A stretch of 47,765 nucleotides of DNA from an uncultured Oscillospiraceae bacterium (GTDB lineage: Bacteria; Bacillota; Clostridia; Oscillospirales; Oscillospiraceae): NCBI GenBank assembly GCA_910585735.1, contig CAJUEU010000012.1, positions 1-47,765 on the forward strand, read 5' to 3'. Positions within the stretch are counted from its first letter, which is position 1, and the number at the start of each line of letters is the position of its first letter. Positions 1-7,853 of this stretch are shown piece by piece. Below the pieces are notes generated by a model. It was not told where the DNA came from and searched no databases. It was given only the letters and a program-made list of their open reading frames with translations. The position numbers and the translations under genes are program-made.

Positions 1-1
1 C

Positions 2-2416
2 ATTGAGCAAAAGTGGCAGGACCGCTGGGCCAAGGAACAGCCCTTTGCCGCCGTCGCCGGGTTGGATAAGCCCAAGTTCTATGGGCTCATTGAGTTCCCC
101 TATCCCTCGGGCCAGGGGCTCCACGTAGGCCATCCCCGGCCCTATACCGCCATGGACATCGTGGCCCGGAAAAAGCGGATGGACGGCTATAACGTGCTCT
201 TTCCCATGGGCTTCGACGCCTTCGGCCTGCCCACCGAGAACTACGCCATCAAGAACCACATCCACCCCGCCAAGGTGACAAAGGACAACATCGCCCACTT
301 CACCGAGCAGCTCAAGAAAATCGGCTACTCCTTTGACTGGGACCGGGTGGTGGACACCACCGATCCCAATTACTACAAGTGGACCCAATGGATCTTCCTC
401 CAGCTCTACAAGCACGGCCTGGCCTACAAGACCACCATGCCGGTGAACTGGTGTACCTCCTGCAAGTGTGTGCTGGCCAACGAGGAGGTGGTGGAGGGTG
501 TCTGCGAACGGTGCGGCGCCCCCGTGGTCCGCAAGGAGAAATCCCAGTGGATGCTGAAGATCACCGAATACGCCCAGAAGCTGCTGGACGGGCTGGACGA
601 GGTGGACTTCATCGACCGGGTCAAGACCCAGCAGCGCAACTGGATCGGCCGGAGTACCGGCGCCGAGGTCGTCTTCAAGGCTACCACCGGGGAGGACATC
701 ATTGTCTTCACCACCCGGCCCGACACCCTCTTTGGCGCCACCTATATGGTCCTCTCCCCCGAGCACGCCCTGGTGAAGGGCTGGCTGGAGGGCGGTAAGC
801 TCCGCAACACCGACGAGGTAACGGCCTACCAGCAGGTGGCCGCCTCCAAGTCTGATATGGAGCGCACCGAGCTCAACAAAGAAAAAACCGGGGTCAAGCT
901 GGACGGCGTCCGGGGCGTCAACCCGGTGAACGGTAAGGAGATCCCCATCTTTATCTCCGACTACGTCCTGTCCACCTACGGCACCGGGGCCATCATGGCG
1001 GTGCCCGCTCACGATGACCGGGACTGGGAGTTCGCCAAAAAGTTCGGCTGTGAGATCGTCGAGGTGGTATCCGGCGGCGAGGACGTGCAAAAGGCCGCCT
1101 TCACCGCCAAGGACGAGACCGGTATCCTCTGCAATTCTGACTTCCTCAACGGCCTCACCGTGAAGGACGCCATCCCCGCCATTACCAAATGGTTGGAGGA
1201 GAAGGGCATTGGCGAAGCCAAGGTCAACTACAAGCTCCGGGACTGGGTATTCTCCCGCCAGCGGTACTGGGGCGAGCCCATCCCCATGGTCTGGTGTGAC
1301 AAGTGCGGCTGGGTGCCCCTTCCCGAGGACCAACTCCCCCTCACCCTCCCCGAGGTGGACAACTACGAGCCCACCGACGATGGAGAGTCCCCCCTCTCCA
1401 AAATGACCGACTGGGTGAACACCACCTGCCCCTGCTGCGGCGGAAGCGCCAAGCGGGAAACCGACACCATGCCCCAGTGGGCGGGCTCCAGCTGGTATTT
1501 CCTTCGGTATATGGACCCCCACAACGACAAGGAGCTCTGCTCCAAGGAGGCTTTGGAGTACTGGTCCCCGGTGGACTGGTACAACGGCGGCATGGAGCAC
1601 ACCACCCTTCACCTCCTGTACTCCCGGTTCTGGCACCGCTTCCTCTACGACATTGGGGTGGTGCCCACCAAGGAGCCTTACGCCAAGCGGACCTCCCATG
1701 GTATGATCCTGGGCGAGGGGGGCGAGAAGATGTCCAAGTCCCGGGGCAACGTGGTGAACCCGGACGACATCATCAAGGCCTACGGCGCCGACACCCTGCG
1801 GCTCTATATCATGTTCATCGGCGACTTTGAGCAGGCCGCCACCTGGTCGGACAACGCCGTCAAGGGCTGCAAGCGGTTCCTGGATAAGGTGTGGAACCTT
1901 TCCGAAAGCTGCACCGGCAGCCTGGACTACACCCCCGAAAACGAGGCCGGCATCCACAAGTGCGTCAAGAAGGTGGCTGACGACATTGAGGCCATGAAAT
2001 TCAATACCGCCATCGCCGCCATGATGACCCTGGTGGGCGACTTCCAGAAGAACGGCTGCTCCAAGGGAGACATGAAGGCCCTCATTACCATGCTCTCCCC
2101 CTTCGCCCCCCACATTGCTGAGGAGCTGTGGGAGAATCTGGGCTTCGCCGGAGAGAGCCACGCCATGGTCTGCCAGCAGCCCTGGCCGGAGTATGACGAA
2201 AGCAAGACCGTGGCCAGTACCGTCACCATTGCCATTCAGGTGGCCGGCAAGATGCGGGGCACCGTGGAGATGCCCGCCAGCAGCGACAACGCCGCCATCG
2301 AGGCCGCCGCCAAGACCGTACCCACCGTGGCCAAGTTTTTGGAGCCTTTGGACATTGTGAAGGTCATCCACGTCCCCGGTAAGCTGGTGAACTTCATCGG
2401 CAAGCCCAAGGCCTGA
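2..2416 (+). CDS. leuS: leucyl-tRNA synthetase, 5' end cut off by the window
   Basis: Class Ia aminoacyl-tRNA synthetase that charges tRNA-Leu with leucine in the cytosol. The frame is open from base 2, so the true start lies upstream and the TTG at 62 is internal; about 804 codons are visible. The HIGH-type motif HVGH is at 122-133, followed by the zinc-finger-like cysteines (CTSC and CERC, about 451-515), the editing (CP1) region with TTRPDTLFGATY, and the KMSKS loop at 1727-1741. The tail has the anticodon-binding domain and the C-terminal VAGKMRGT segment. Length and motifs are those of an intact bacterial LeuS missing only its first few dozen residues. The next gene starts 12 bases downstream, so they are probably co-transcribed. 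A T-box leader, usual for this gene in Firmicutes, would lie outside the window. Confidence 0.97.
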   Translation: MEQKWQDRWAKEQPFAAVAGLDKPKFYGLIEFPYPSGQGLHVGHPRPYTAMDIVARKKRMDGYNVLFPMGFDAFGLPTENYAIKNHIHPAKVTKDNIAHFTEQLKKIGYSFDWDRVVDTTDPNYYKWTQWIFLQLYKHGLAYKTTMPVNWCTSCKCVLANEEVVEGVCERCGAPVVRKEKSQWMLKITEYAQKLLDGLDEVDFIDRVKTQQRNWIGRSTGAEVVFKATTGEDIIVFTTRPDTLFGATYMVLSPEHALVKGWLEGGKLRNTDEVTAYQQVAASKSDMERTELNKEKTGVKLDGVRGVNPVNGKEIPIFISDYVLSTYGTGAIMAVPAHDDRDWEFAKKFGCEIVEVVSGGEDVQKAAFTAKDETGILCNSDFLNGLTVKDAIPAITKWLEEKGIGEAKVNYKLRDWVFSRQRYWGEPIPMVWCDKCGWVPLPEDQLPLTLPEVDNYEPTDDGESPLSKMTDWVNTTCPCCGGSAKRETDTMPQWAGSSWYFLRYMDPHNDKELCSKEALEYWSPVDWYNGGMEHTTLHLLYSRFWHRFLYDIGVVPTKEPYAKRTSHGMILGEGGEKMSKSRGNVVNPDDIIKAYGADTLRLYIMFIGDFEQAATWSDNAVKGCKRFLDKVWNLSESCTGSLDYTPENEAGIHKCVKKVADDIEAMKFNTAIAAMMTLVGDFQKNGCSKGDMKALITMLSPFAPHIAEELWENLGFAGESHAMVCQQPWPEYDESKTVASTVTIAIQVAGKMRGTVEMPASSDNAAIEAAAKTVPTVAKFLEPLDIVKVIHVPGKLVNFIGKPKA

Positions 2417-2428
2417 GGGAACGCCCCT

Positions 2429-3346
2429 ATGGAACAGTTCCCCGCATCCCAGATCCAGTTGGCCAAGCCCGGGCAGGTGGACGGGATCTTTTCCATCATG
2501 TCCGGCGTGTCCGCTCGGATGGAACACCCGGAACACTATGTCATCGACGACAAGGACTATGTGGCCCGGCACATCTCTCAGGAGGGCTTTACCCTGCTTT
2601 GGATGGAGGAGGACCAGATAGCCGGGTTCCTCATCGTCCACCTTCCCCTCCCTGGAGAAGAACACAACCTGGGCAATGACCTGGGCTTTTCTCCCCGGCA
2701 GCTTCTTCTCTCAGCCCACATGGAGTCGGCCGCCATTTTGCCGGAGTTCCGGGGCAGAGGCATTCAGAAAAAGCTCATCGCCGCCGCCGAAAGCCGGGTG
2801 ACCGCTCTGGGCTACCAGTACAGTCTCTGCACCGTCCATCCCGACAATTTGCCCAGTTTGAACAGCCTGCTGTCCTTGGGCTATGAGGTGGCCGCCACCA
2901 AGCTGAAATACGGCGGAAAGCTCCGCCATATCATGAAAAAGGAGCTGGGCTCCTTCCAAGGAGGTTTCCCTATGAAAGGCCTGCATCACATTGCCCTCTG
3001 GGCCCCTGATGAAGAGGGGTTCCGTCAGGCTTTGGCGTTCTACAACAAGATCCTGGGCTGCCCTGTGGTCCGTACCTGGGTGCGAAAAGGGCAGAGTGCC
3101 GCCATGCTGGAGCTGGGCGGCACCCTTCTGGAGCTGGTCATCGACCCTGCCGGAGAGGACGGTCCCTTTGCCCACATCGCCTTTGATGTGGAGGACGTGG
3201 ACGCCGTGGTGGAGCAGGTCCGCACCGCCGGGCGGCCCATTACCATGGAGCCTACCGACGTATCCCTGGGCCCCGACTACCCCGCCCGGGTGGCCTTCTG
3301 CAAAGGCCCTGTGGGAGAGTCTGTGGAATTTTTCCAGGTGCTTTGA
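2429..3346 (+). CDS. GNAT acetyltransferase - VOC (glyoxalase-like) fusion
   Basis: A 305-residue two-domain protein. Residues 1 to about 172 form a GNAT N-acetyltransferase with the acetyl-CoA loop in LPEFRGRGIQ. Residues 182-305 form a complete vicinal-oxygen-chelate domain opening with MKGLHHIALW and closing with VEFFQVL, with the usual His/Glu metal-ligand positions (HHIAL, LLELV, AHIAF, VEFF). Substrates of both halves are unknown. The join is in frame, but a strong ribosome site AAGGAGG (2958-2964) lies seven bases before an in-frame ATG at 2972, so the VOC half may also be made alone. The start at 2429 follows GAGGGA. It sits 12 bases after leuS and before a strong terminator. The sequence cannot tell a true fusion from two genes joined by loss of a stop codon. 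Confidence 0.85.
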   Translation: MEQFPASQIQLAKPGQVDGIFSIMSGVSARMEHPEHYVIDDKDYVARHISQEGFTLLWMEEDQIAGFLIVHLPLPGEEHNLGNDLGFSPRQLLLSAHMESAAILPEFRGRGIQKKLIAAAESRVTALGYQYSLCTVHPDNLPSLNSLLSLGYEVAATKLKYGGKLRHIMKKELGSFQGGFPMKGLHHIALWAPDEEGFRQALAFYNKILGCPVVRTWVRKGQSAAMLELGGTLLELVIDPAGEDGPFAHIAFDVEDVDAVVEQVRTAGRPITMEPTDVSLGPDYPARVAFCKGPVGESVEFFQVL

Positions 3347-3363
3347 CAGGTTTTCTATGAGAA

Positions 3364-3397
3364 GGAGGTCTCCGGCAAGCCGGAGACCTCCCTTTTT
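3364..3397 (+). terminator. rho-independent terminator after the leuS operon
   Basis: A perfect 13-bp stem (3364-3376 with 3379-3391) with a tiny loop, followed by five T. It lies between convergent genes and may also stop leftward transcription of the ABC exporter operon, although the T tract on that strand is poor. Confidence 0.9.
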
Positions 3398-3399
3398 CT

Positions 3400-5037
3400 T
3401 CATCGGCCCTGCCGCTGCCGTTCCCGCAGCATGCCGCTCTCCATCTCAAGGACCCGGTCATACCGCTCCACCAGGCCGTCCCGAATCCGATGGGTGATGG
3501 TCAGAAGGGTCAGCTCCTCCATATCCAGAAGCTCCCCCTCGATCTCATTGGCGGCCGCTACGTCGATGGCTGAGACCCCTTCGTCCAGGATCAGCACCTT
3601 TACCCCCCGGATCAGGGCCCGTGCCAGGGCAATCCGCTGGCGCTGACCGCCGGAGAGGTGCGCGCCGTTCTCTCCACAGCTTCCGTCCAGCCCTCCGGCG
3701 ATAGCCGGAAGAAAACGGTCCACCCCGGAGAGCGCCAGGGCCCGCCGGAGCTCCTCTTCGGAAAACTCCTCCCCCAGACAGATGTTGAAGCGCAGGGTAT
3801 CGTTGAACAAAAATGTATTCTGATGGATCACCGTGACCAGGCCCCGGAGCTTTCTGTTGTCCAGGTCGTGGAGCTCGGTCCCGTCGTAGCGGATGGCGCC
3901 GGTATAGTCTGCGTATTTACCGCTCAGCAGCTTGATGAGGGTGGATTTACCGCAGCCGCTGGGGCCGATCAAAACCACCTTCTCGTTTTTTCGGAGAGTC
4001 AGATCCAGGCACTCCAGCACCGGCACCTCCGCGGTGTAGCGGAAGGACAGGTCCCTGACTTCGACCCGGTCCTCCAGACGTGGGATCTCTTTGCCGGTAA
4101 ATTCGGTCTCCTCTCCCCGGATGAGCCCCAGCACCATCTGAATGTTCTTTTTCTGGCTCAAAAGAAGCGGGAGCATCTGGGCGTACAGGGTCAGGCTGCT
4201 GCTGAAGTAGCCAAAAAGGGAGGTGAACATCACCAGGGTGCCCACCGAGAGATCTCCCCGGACCGCCATGGTGCCCGCGATCAGGAAATTTACAAACCAG
4301 GCCACCCGGTTCATAACCTGTCCCACATTCTCCAGCTCCGACAAGGTGACCCCCATTTTCTGGTCCACCTCGGACACCTCGGCGTTGGCCTTTCCGAAGC
4401 GTCCCCGGAGCCAGGGCAACGCCCCGAAGGAGAAGATGACCTCGTGTCCATTCAGGGCCTCCTTCAGCTCCACACTCATGGCGGCGTTTTTCGCGATCCG
4501 GGTCATGAGCAGCTCCTGGAGCTTTTTGTTGAAGCGCAGGGGCAGGGCCATGGAAAGAAAGCCGCAGAGGATTGAAACACACGCCAGCAGTGGGCTGTAA
4601 TAGAACATGATACCCAACACCGCCAGGGCGGAAACACCGTAGCAGATCAGATAGAATACCGGGGTGCTCAGATTGCCGGCCAGGGCGGCGGCGTTGCTGG
4701 TCACATAGGACATATATTCCGCCGTATCCTTCTCCTCGAAACGGACTGTGCTCCGCCCCATAATGCCGTCGTACAGATCGCCGCGCAGCGATTCAGCCAG
4801 CCTGGCCTCAAAGCATTTCCGGGCCACGCCGCTGAAAAAGTAGCTCAGAGCTACGGCAAAGACCACTGCCCCGGCCATCCACAGGTCCCTGCGGAAACCC
4901 TCCATATTCCCGGAAATGATCAGGTCGATCATCCGCTGCTCCATGATGGCGGAAAAGGGGGTGAGCAGCTGGGTGGCGACGCCGAACAGGAGAGCGGCTA
5001 TTACCCACCCGATATGCCTTTTGTAATAACGCAGCAT
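3400..5037 (-). CDS. ABC exporter, fused membrane and ATPase domains
   Basis: A half-size ABC exporter of 545 residues that would act as a dimer in the cytoplasmic membrane. A type-I exporter membrane domain with about six helices fills residues 10-300. The nucleotide-binding domain follows: Walker A GPSGCGKST (358-366), Q-loop near 406, signature LSGGQ (461-465), Walker B VLILDE (481-486) and the switch histidine in THRIRD. The segment after Walker B reads DEGVSAID rather than DEATSALD. The substrate cannot be told; peptide, lipid or drug export are all possible. The gene starts three bases after the stop of an upstream XRE-type regulator, so the two form an operon and the regulator probably controls it. 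The start ATG at 5037 is the only plausible one. Confidence 0.93.
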   Translation of the reverse strand: MLRYYKRHIGWVIAALLFGVATQLLTPFSAIMEQRMIDLIISGNMEGFRRDLWMAGAVVFAVALSYFFSGVARKCFEARLAESLRGDLYDGIMGRSTVRFEEKDTAEYMSYVTSNAAALAGNLSTPVFYLICYGVSALAVLGIMFYYSPLLACVSILCGFLSMALPLRFNKKLQELLMTRIAKNAAMSVELKEALNGHEVIFSFGALPWLRGRFGKANAEVSEVDQKMGVTLSELENVGQVMNRVAWFVNFLIAGTMAVRGDLSVGTLVMFTSLFGYFSSSLTLYAQMLPLLLSQKKNIQMVLGLIRGEETEFTGKEIPRLEDRVEVRDLSFRYTAEVPVLECLDLTLRKNEKVVLIGPSGCGKSTLIKLLSGKYADYTGAIRYDGTELHDLDNRKLRGLVTVIHQNTFLFNDTLRFNICLGEEFSEEELRRALALSGVDRFLPAIAGGLDGSCGENGAHLSGGQRQRIALARALIRGVKVLILDEGVSAIDVAAANEIEGELLDMEELTLLTITHRIRDGLVERYDRVLEMESGMLRERQRQGR

Positions 5038-5040
5038 GGT

Positions 5041-5877
5041 CTACTCCTCCTTCTCTGTTGTGGCCGCCTCTTCGGGACTCCGCTTGTCCAAAACCAGCCG
5101 CACCTCCGCCGTGGGTCCCGCCACAAGCCGGGCCGCGGCGAGAAAGGGCACCGTAGCCCCTGTGAGGTTGACCTTATAGGCCTTGACGCTGCCCTCCTCG
5201 GTCTCCAGAGAGAGCTCCTCGGTGAGCCGGAGGCGGGTGAACTCCGCCAAAATTTCCTGGAGCTCCTCCCGGGCCATACCCATCAGGAGCGCCAGCGCCC
5301 CCGCCGTGTGGAATTTAGGCGGCTCCCGGTAGAGCCTCACCAGCAGGGCCAGGGCATGGGGCTCGGACAGGGCGGCAAAGAGCCGACAGACCTTCTCATC
5401 ACAGGAGAGCAGGTCGTCGGCCTCATTCTCCCCGTTGTGGATGACCGACAGGAAGGAGCGTCCTCCCGTAGAAATCGCCGTAATGACCCCCTCCGGGGAG
5501 AGATAGGTCTCCTCAAAATCCCGGCTCCCTATATTCACGATCTCCCCGTTTTTCCCCATGCAGCCGGACACTATGGCGCTGTGGACCAGAGAGACCATCT
5601 CCCCCCACCGCCTGTCTTCGGGCAGGGAGTCGATGTAGCCCTCCACCGCCTGGGCCATATCCTCCCGTGCCGCCCCTGTCCTGCCGAACAGGGCGTCCAC
5701 CGTCACCCCCAGCACATCCGAGAGGGCGGGGAGCAGGGAGATGTCCGGGGTGCCCCCGCTCTCCCACTGGGAAACGGCCGAACCGCTCACTCCGATCCTC
5801 TCCCCCAGCTCCCGCTGAGTAAGGGCCTTTTCCTTTCTGAATTTTTGGATCTGTTCCCCCACGATGGTATAGCCCAT
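5041..5877 (-). CDS. XRE-family regulator with C-terminal winged-helix-like domain
   Basis: A 278-residue transcription factor. Residues 5-60 are a Cro/C1-type helix-turn-helix (LTQRELGERIGVSGSAVSQW). The middle has no motif that I recognise. About residues 165-235 (KVCRLFAALSEPHALALLV onwards) resemble an ArsR-like winged helix, an unusual combination. It is first in an operon with the ABC exporter and most likely controls it, perhaps in response to the exported compound; this is inference. A GGGGGAGGAT ribosome site precedes ATG 5877. Three copies of a 12-bp motif in the promoter region are likely operators (see the separate entry). Confidence 0.85.
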   Translation of the reverse strand: MGYTIVGEQIQKFRKEKALTQRELGERIGVSGSAVSQWESGGTPDISLLPALSDVLGVTVDALFGRTGAAREDMAQAVEGYIDSLPEDRRWGEMVSLVHSAIVSGCMGKNGEIVNIGSRDFEETYLSPEGVITAISTGGRSFLSVIHNGENEADDLLSCDEKVCRLFAALSEPHALALLVRLYREPPKFHTAGALALLMGMAREELQEILAEFTRLRLTEELSLETEEGSVKAYKVNLTGATVPFLAAARLVAGPTAEVRLVLDKRSPEEAATTEKEE

Positions 5878-5898
5878 GGCATATCCTCCCCCGCGCTT

Positions 5899-5975
5899 GA
5901 GTGTTGCTTACAGCATATCACAAGTTTTGCTTAAGTTCAATGAGCGGACTCTCACACAAAATCAAGCAATACTTA
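5899..5975. promoter_or_regulatory. putative operator repeats for the XRE regulator
   Basis: The 12-mer consensus RAGTNTTGCTTR occurs at 5899-5910 and 5922-5933 on the plus strand and, inverted, at 5963-5974. The first two copies are 23 bp apart and flank the -10 box of the regulator promoter; the second also touches the -35 box. Placement suggests autorepression. No protein-DNA evidence exists in the sequence itself. Confidence 0.55.
5912..5940 (-). promoter_or_regulatory. promoter of the XRE regulator/ABC exporter operon
   Basis: On the minus strand TTGAAC (5940-5935), a 17-base spacer, and TATGCT (5917-5912), 35 bases before the start codon. Confidence 0.75.
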
Positions 5976-6063
5976 ATTTTCACCTTGACAATTCGCTTTC
6001 CGCCGCCCAAAGAGCGAAAAAAACGGCCTTTTCCCCGGAACGAAAAGTCAAGAAAAATGTTCC

Positions 6064-6092
6064 TTGACATTTTGCCGCAAATCACGTATAAT
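6064..6092 (+). promoter_or_regulatory. consensus sigma-A promoter of rpsU
   Basis: TTGACA (6064-6069), exactly 17 bases, TATAAT (6087-6092): a perfect match to the housekeeping consensus, fitting a strongly expressed ribosomal protein gene. Confidence 0.92.
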
Positions 6093-6169
6093 ACCACTGT
6101 TAAAGCCATAGCTATGTGGCCCTTTTGCGGTGGTCACGAAACTGCCGCTTCGGAGGGAGGGGAAATACA

Positions 6170-6352
6170 ATGTCGGAGATCCATGTCAAAGAGGGCGAGT
6201 CCCTGGACAACGCGCTGAAGCGTTTTAAGCGCAGCTGTGCCAAGTCTGGTGTGCTGGCCGAGGTTCGTAAGCGTGAGCATTACGAGAGCCCCAGCGTTAA
6301 GCGCCGCAAGAAGTCTGAGGCTGCCCGGAGAAATCGGAAAAAGTTCTATTAA
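6170..6352 (+). CDS. rpsU: 30S ribosomal protein S21
   Basis: A 60-residue basic protein of the small ribosomal subunit, starting MSEIHVKEGESLDNALKRFK and ending in a typical Arg/Lys-rich tail (RRKKSEAARRNRKKFY). The start at 6170 is chosen because GGAGGGAGGGG lies just upstream and the product then matches the family's usual length of about 58-70; an open frame reaching further upstream is not conserved-looking. It is monocistronic, with a consensus promoter 78 bases upstream and a strong terminator eight bases after the stop. Confidence 0.97.
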   Translation: MSEIHVKEGESLDNALKRFKRSCAKSGVLAEVRKREHYESPSVKRRKKSEAARRNRKKFY

Positions 6353-6360
6353 GTGACAAA

Positions 6361-6391
6361 AATCCCCTGTGTAAAAACACAGGGGATTTTT
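6361..6391. terminator. terminator after rpsU, probably bidirectional
   Basis: A 12-bp perfect stem (6361-6372 with 6377-6388), AAAA loop, running into a T tract. It sits between convergent genes. Confidence 0.92.
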
Positions 6392-6399
6392 CTTATCCA

Positions 6400-7179
6400 T
6401 TACCGTTCCTCTTCCCGCAGTACCTCCCGGGTCAGTTCCTCCCGGTATGGGAGAAAAGCGGTGCGGAGCCCCAGCTCACGGCCCAGCCACAGCTTCTTTC
6501 GGATGCTCACAGCGTCGTCAAAAAGCACGAAATGCCCCTTCTCCCCCGCCATATAAGTAAAATAGTGGGCGCACAGTTCCGGGGAGAAGAACACCCCGGA
6601 GCCCTGCTCCTCCCGCCGCCGTTCCAGCTCCTCGCGGGTCAGAGGGGCCCCCGCCCCTGTGGGGGAAGGCAGCAGAAAGTCCTCGGCCACCGGCTCCACC
6701 CAAAGTGCCACCCGGTCTGCCCCATAGGTCTCTATCATCTCGGTGAGCCGCCCACGAAGGGACCCGCCCGAGACAGCGGTGGAGACCAGGGCCTTTCCCC
6801 CGGAAGCCCCGGCATAGGGCTCCGTCACGTAGAGGGCGATCCCCCGCCCCCGGCACAGCTCTCCCAGCCGGGCGGTGATCTGATGAAGCACCGGCCTGGG
6901 TTTTCCCAGAAAGCGACACGTCACCCCGTTGAACCGCCGGGCGGCGCACTCCCGCAATACCTCGCCGCAGAAGGGTTCGGCCTCCCCGCCGCCCGAAAAG
7001 CGAATATCCTCAATGACCATCGTTCCACCCCGGGGGGCCACCGGGGCGTTAGCCCGGAACAGATGCGGACCCTCTCCCCCTCCCCCGCCCATGCGGTAGA
7101 CCAGATGGGCCAGAGGCCGGCCCCATATATTTCCTGAAGTTGCCTCCCCGGGCCCCACTGTCAAAATAATATTTTCCAT
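6400..7179 (-). CDS. conserved-looking protein of unknown function
   Basis: A 259-residue cytosolic protein with no signal peptide or membrane segment. I chose ATG 7179 (MENIILTVGPGE) because GAGGGGGAAAGG stands directly before it; in-frame upstream TTG and ATG codons lie inside or before that ribosome site. The pattern of alternating hydrophobic strands (GIALYVTEPY, DRVALWVEP, GHFVLFDD) suggests an alpha/beta, perhaps TIM-barrel fold. The last strand-helix (FVLFDDAVSIRKKLWLGREL) faintly recalls the end of family-18 glycoside hydrolase barrels, but no catalytic DxxDxDxE motif is present, so no activity is assigned. It is transcribed alone, convergent with rpsU and divergent from the YqeG gene. 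Confidence 0.75.
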   Translation of the reverse strand: MENIILTVGPGEATSGNIWGRPLAHLVYRMGGGGGEGPHLFRANAPVAPRGGTMVIEDIRFSGGGEAEPFCGEVLRECAARRFNGVTCRFLGKPRPVLHQITARLGELCRGRGIALYVTEPYAGASGGKALVSTAVSGGSLRGRLTEMIETYGADRVALWVEPVAEDFLLPSPTGAGAPLTREELERRREEQGSGVFFSPELCAHYFTYMAGEKGHFVLFDDAVSIRKKLWLGRELGLRTAFLPYREELTREVLREEER

Positions 7180-7201
7180 GCCTTTCCCCCTCATTTTCCT
7201 C

Positions 7202-7231
7202 TTGTCCAAATCAGCCAGTCTATGCTATAAT
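7202..7231 (+). promoter_or_regulatory. promoter of the YqeG-like gene
   Basis: TTGTCC (7202-7207), 18-base spacer, TATAAT (7226-7231). Confidence 0.7.
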
Positions 7232-7292
7232 AATTTGATACAATATATGCCCTATTTCTCGAAACAGAAGTCTTTTCCGTGAGGTGATCCCC

Positions 7293-7796
7293 TTGTCCTG
7301 TCCCCTGGTTCCCAGCTATCTGGCAGAAAGCATTTATCGGCTGACCCCGGCCGGCCTGAAAGCACGGGAGATCAAGCTGGTTCTGGCTGACCTGGACAAC
7401 ACCCTGACCCCCTATGAGGAAGCCCTTCCCTCTCCCGGTCTCCGGGCATGGAAGGAGGAGCTGGAGCAAAACGGCATTACGCTCTTCGTGGTCTCCAACT
7501 CCCGAAAAAGCCGCCGGTGCCCCGACTTCTGCGAGGCCCTGGGGATCGGCTACGTCCGCCACGCGGGCAAGCCCAGCACCAAAGGCTTTGCGGAAGCCCT
7601 TGCCCAGACTGGCATTCCGGCCCACGCGGCCATTATGGTAGGGGACCAGATCTTTACCGACATTTTGGGGGGCAACCGGGCAGGCATCACCACCGTGCTG
7701 GTGAAGCCCATAGCCTGGGGACAAAATCCGGGCCGGCGGCTCCGCTACGCCATTGAAACTCCCTTCCGGCTCTTATGTAGCAAACACCATTTATAA
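7293..7796 (+). CDS. YqeG-family HAD phosphatase
   Basis: Haloacid-dehalogenase superfamily, subclass IIIA, of the YqeG type. Motif I is DLDNTL (about residue 33), motif II is VVSNSRK, and motifs III/IV are in MVGDQIFTDILGGN. The family is thought to act as a small-molecule or protein phosphatase; the substrate is not established. The start is most likely TTG 7293: GAGGTGATC (7281-7289) matches the 16S 3' end and gives normal spacing to it, whereas the in-frame GTG at 7284 lies inside that ribosome site. This gives 167 residues, normal for the family. In many Firmicutes yqeG heads a yqeH-aroE-nadD cluster; here it stands apart from nadD, which is 10 kb away. Confidence 0.9.
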   Translation: MSCPLVPSYLAESIYRLTPAGLKAREIKLVLADLDNTLTPYEEALPSPGLRAWKEELEQNGITLFVVSNSRKSRRCPDFCEALGIGYVRHAGKPSTKGFAEALAQTGIPAHAAIMVGDQIFTDILGGNRAGITTVLVKPIAWGQNPGRRLRYAIETPFRLLCSKHHL

Positions 7797-7798
7797 CT

Positions 7799-7826
7799 GT
7801 AGGGCGGGGTTTGCCCCCCGCCCTAC
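7799..7826. repeat. GTAGGGCGGGG palindromic repeat
   Basis: An 11-bp inverted repeat (7799-7809 with 7816-7826), related to the two 25-bp arms at 36811-36880. It is followed by no T run, so it is more likely a dispersed palindromic element than a terminator. Confidence 0.7.
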
Positions 7827-7853
7827 GACCTCCTAACGAAAGGAAGTGATTCT

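Noticed and set aside
5985..5990. TTGACA as another promoter upstream of rpsU
   Set aside because: No -10 box at 16-18 bases; the consensus pair at 6064-6092 is sufficient.
7284..7292. GTG start for the YqeG-like gene
   Set aside because: The GTG is inside the GAGGTGATC ribosome site; TTG 7293 has proper spacing.
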